NCBI GenBank assembly: GCA_018812925.1
Contig: JAHJCU010000004.1
Coordinates: forward strand, 432,289-496,288
Source: Candidatus Omnitrophota bacterium
Lineage (GTDB): Bacteria > CAIJMQ01
Reading direction: 5' to 3'
Length of the DNA stretch: 64,000 nt
The notes beneath the pieces were generated by a model that ran no database searches, was not told the origin of the DNA, and saw only the letters and a program-made list of their open reading frames with translations. Every line of letters starts with the position of its first letter. Within the stretch, counting starts at the first letter, position 1. A program made the position numbers and the translations under genes. Below, in pieces: positions 61,949-64,000 of the stretch.

Positions 61949-62053
61949 GTTTTATTCTTTTACCTTAAAGCAAATTTGGGTTCAAGGATTGAGCCTAATT
62001 TGTGTTAATATTAACCTAATATAGGCTCATTATATCTATGCGAGCGTGATTTG

Positions 62054-62165
62054 TCAACCCCGTTAGAGATTTAATAAGTTGCTCATTATCTATCATACAA
62101 TATGATAGTTGCTTATCCCGTTAATAAAATATTTAGTGTTTTTTTAAATCTCTAACGGGGTCAAT
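62054..62165. repeat. Large inverted element at the der 3' end
   Basis: Arms of about 20 bp sharing ACCCCGTTAGAGATTTAA, on the left directly and on the right inverted (to 62164), about 70 bp apart. The right arm supplies the last codons of der (PVRD). A TATGATAG-type inverted segment lies in the middle. Confidence 0.75.
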
Positions 62166-63569
62166 TTTCCCTATCCGCCCGTGTTTTTGTCGTGTGTTTC
62201 GTATTTTTATTATTAACGGGATTCCTTCCAACCCAAATTTTTTGTGTAGATGGTGTGTGACAAACCTAAGAAAAGTTTTATCTATACCTGAGGGATTGTT
62301 TGTTCTTAGGATAATGTTGTTTGGGCGAGCGTGGTTTTGTGTTAAATCGTAAATTCTTGTTCCCGCCCTTGGCATACGTTTCGCCTTAATCTCGGCCAGT
62401 GCATCTGCCAGCTGGGTTCTTGTAATCGGCTTTTTATAGGCAAGGATTATTTCTTTTGCTTTGGTAAGCGCTACCTCAAGGTTTTTGCCTGTTACGCCGG
62501 AAGTAAATATGAAAGGGGCGAAGTCAAGAAAGTTAAATTGGCTCTTTACGGCATTAAGATACTCTTCTTTTTCGTCCAAACTTTTTTCGGGCTGGAGGAG
62601 TTTACCTTTATTGTAAATATTTTTGGTCTTGCTTTTAGTTTGCTCAGGCGAAGATAGTGGACGCAGGGACGCAGGGATTAAGTCGCTTTTGTTTAACAGG
62701 ATTATTACGGCTTTTGCGTGTTCCTCCAAAAATGAACCGATTGATAAATCTTCTCGTATAATGCCCATACTCATATCAAGAAGGAAGAAGACCATATCTG
62801 AATCGGCTATGGCTTTTTTTGTTTTCTTTACCGCTACCTTTTCTAAGCCTTCTCTGATTCTTCCCTCTCGTCTTATACCGCTTGTATCAAGCAGCATAAA
62901 TTTATCTTCTCCAAGAGAAAAAGGAATTTCAACGATATCTCTTGTTGTTCCGGGGACATCGTGGACTATTACTCTCTGGCTCCCAAATAGTTTGTTTATT
63001 AAAGTGGATTTGCCGACATTGGGATGTCCCACAATCATTACGCTAAAAGGTTTTTGTCCTTTTTTGATTTCCCCTTTTGGGATTTTTGCTGAAATTTTTT
63101 CCATCAACTCGTTTATATTGAGTCCGTGTATTGCGGAAATAGATATCGTGTCGGAGAAACCCATTTTATAAAATTCGCCGGAAAGAGCCTCTCTTTTATT
63201 ACCTTCTATTTTGTTTACGACCAGAATTATCGGCTTACCGGTTTTTCTCAATAATTGGCAAATTTCTTCGTCCCAGTTATGAAGCCCTTCTTCGCCGTCA
63301 ACAAGAAAGAGCATAAGGTCTGCTTCTTTTATGCTGTAGGCGACCTGCTTTTTTATTTCTTGGGTTAGCGTTTGCGTGTCGTCGGGAATAATTCCGCCGG
63401 TGTCTATTAACTCAAAGATTGTTTTGCCCCAGTACACTTCGCCGTAGAGACGGTCTCTTGTTACGCCGGGTTTGGCGTCAACAATTGAAGCCCGGCTTTT
63501 TGTTAGACGGTTAAATAATGTGGATTTACCCACATTGGGACGACCGACAATAGCAACTTTTGGTAGCAT
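62133..63569 (-). CDS. der: GTPase Der (EngA)
   Basis: 478 residues with two tandem GTPase domains: VAIVGRPNVGKSTLFNRL and VMIVGHPNVGKSTLINKL, DTGGIIPDD, DTSGIRREG, NKIEG and NKSD, then a KH-like domain (SGIDKTFLRFVTHHLHKKFGLEGIPLIIKI). It is needed for large-subunit assembly. Between NKSD and the SGVTGKN region about 40 extra residues are inserted. The C-terminus past LEGIPLIIKIRNTR is replaced: it ends in PVRDLKKH from a repeat, while the older end lies at 60874-60945. Confidence 0.97.
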   Translation of the reverse strand: MLPKVAIVGRPNVGKSTLFNRLTKSRASIVDAKPGVTRDRLYGEVYWGKTIFELIDTGGIIPDDTQTLTQEIKKQVAYSIKEADLMLFLVDGEEGLHNWDEEICQLLRKTGKPIILVVNKIEGNKREALSGEFYKMGFSDTISISAIHGLNINELMEKISAKIPKGEIKKGQKPFSVMIVGHPNVGKSTLINKLFGSQRVIVHDVPGTTRDIVEIPFSLGEDKFMLLDTSGIRREGRIREGLEKVAVKKTKKAIADSDMVFFLLDMSMGIIREDLSIGSFLEEHAKAVIILLNKSDLIPASLRPLSSPEQTKSKTKNIYNKGKLLQPEKSLDEKEEYLNAVKSQFNFLDFAPFIFTSGVTGKNLEVALTKAKEIILAYKKPITRTQLADALAEIKAKRMPRAGTRIYDLTQNHARPNNIILRTNNPSGIDKTFLRFVTHHLHKKFGLEGIPLIIKIRNTRQKHGRIGKIDPVRDLKKH

Positions 63570-63614
63570 TTTAAAGAATGTTTTGGGAGTTATGGTTACA
63601 ACACTCGTTTTTTC

Positions 63615-63725
63615 GTAATCAGTAATTAGTAATCGGTAAATGGTAATTAAAGAACCATAAACAGTAATTAACTAATCCAAAAAATTTTTAAAGTTACAGT
63701 TTACGCTTTACGAGTTACCAGTTAC
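63615..63725. repeat. GTAA-family heptad hairpin upstream of der
   Basis: GTAA words start at 63615, 63622, 63629, 63636, 63643 and, still in phase, 63664; TTAC words start at 63694, 63701, 63708, 63715 and 63722. Five-word arms at 7-bp steps on each side. Confidence 0.9.
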
Positions 63726-63737
63726 GAAACTTAACAA

Positions 63738-64000
63738 TTATTTAACTACATCCCCATATTTAAAGCCCGAACCTTCTAAAATTTTGGCTTTGGAGAATTT
63801 CTCTTCGACTGATGTTACTTCTATTCTGCCTATTCTTGATTCTTCCTTACCCAAAGAAAGTCCGGTTGCGGGGTCAATTAGTTCTTCACCCACACCATAA
63901 ACAGTATATGTAGTTCCTACAGACATATTCACATCTTGCCCGCCGGAAATATAAACGACATTATTGTTATCAACTTTTACAATGCTTGACTGCCAGGAGA
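63738..64000 (-). CDS. C-terminal part of a CsgG/FlgT-like exported protein (partial)
   Basis: The frame is open to the right edge, so the ORF-track start at 63932 is internal. Visible end: SIVKVDNNNVVYISGGQDVN, then VGTTYTVYGVGEELIDPATG and SLGKEESRIGRIEVTSVEEKF, ending KYGDVVK. This layout (a beta domain describing a default value, ...GEELIDPxTG..LGxEExxIGxIxVTxVxEKxSxAxV...GxxxGDVV) matches the C-terminal domain of curli/CsgG-type and FlgT-like lipoproteins. The N-terminus lies outside the window. Confidence 0.7.
   Translation of the reverse strand, partial: SWQSSIVKVDNNNVVYISGGQDVNMSVGTTYTVYGVGEELIDPATGLSLGKEESRIGRIEVTSVEEKFSKAKILEGSGFKYGDVVK

Overview
The window is a gene-dense, AT-rich stretch of a bacterial chromosome. 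The long YidC with a large periplasmic domain, an AsmA-like protein and PlsY/GpsA phospholipid genes suggest a cell with an outer membrane. The V-type ATPase, the archaeal-style homocysteine/ferredoxin genes, HslUV and the very abundant short palindromic repeats suggest an uncultured anaerobic lineage of the Omnitrophota/Desantisbacteria kind. That placement is inference; no 16S gene is present.

Layout. From 1 to 30.4 kb every gene is on the minus strand: accD (cut by the edge), a V-ATPase block H-I-K-E-C-F without A, B or D, parA/parB with a perfect parS, an AsmA-like gene, yidC, yidD and rpmH, Trk/Ktr potassium uptake, tRNA-Pro, a MerR regulator, ugd, hslVU, two small membrane proteins, a flavin reductase, mnmA, a DUF1573-thioredoxin-DsbD fusion, and then a sulfur/Fe-S island (nfu, nifU, nadA, a ThiI-like PP-loop protein, nifS, a HypE-like protein, NIL-ferredoxin, DUF39, cysK and an IscR-like Rrf2 regulator with a clear promoter and operator). 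From 30.5 to 49.3 kb everything is on the plus strand: a second DUF1573 protein, gap, pgk, secG, folK, an M48 lipoprotein, panC, a PIN protein, a restriction-modification-like cassette, AMMECR1, smpB, tmRNA, murI, then the replication block dnaA, dnaN, dciA, gyrB and tRNA-Leu, with a candidate oriC around dnaA. From 49.4 kb to the end genes are on the minus strand again: a PIN/TRAM protein, radA, dnaB, frr, pyrH, tsf, rpsB, a half-length flippase, gpsA, plsY, small membrane proteins, a nucleotidyltransferase/HEPN pair, der, and the end of a CsgG/FlgT-like gene.

What stands out is the repeat content. (1) At least 16 intergenic loci carry arrays of 7-bp words held in strict 7-bp register (GTAANNN, CAGANNN, RGTTNAT, GA-rich and AT-rich families). 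In most of the first four families one arm is followed by its inverted counterpart, so the locus can form a hairpin. (2) Palindromic elements lie in frame inside housekeeping genes (nadA, folK three times, parB, pgk, nifS, pyrH, the 3' end of der), resembling in behaviour the Rickettsia palindromic elements. (3) A 78-bp compound palindrome occurs twice, inverted, 22.6 kb apart, each copy inserted at the same register of a GTAA heptad array. (4) Two small cargo modules (a methyltransferase cassette and a nucleotidyltransferase/HEPN pair) are each bounded by a direct repeat of a host gene end: the 5' end of AMMECR1 and the 3' end of der. The der case leaves a displaced old 3' end that still reads in frame. 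These are the best candidates for something undescribed.

All calls come from reading the sequence and the supplied ORF track. No alignment, HMM, folding or database search was run.
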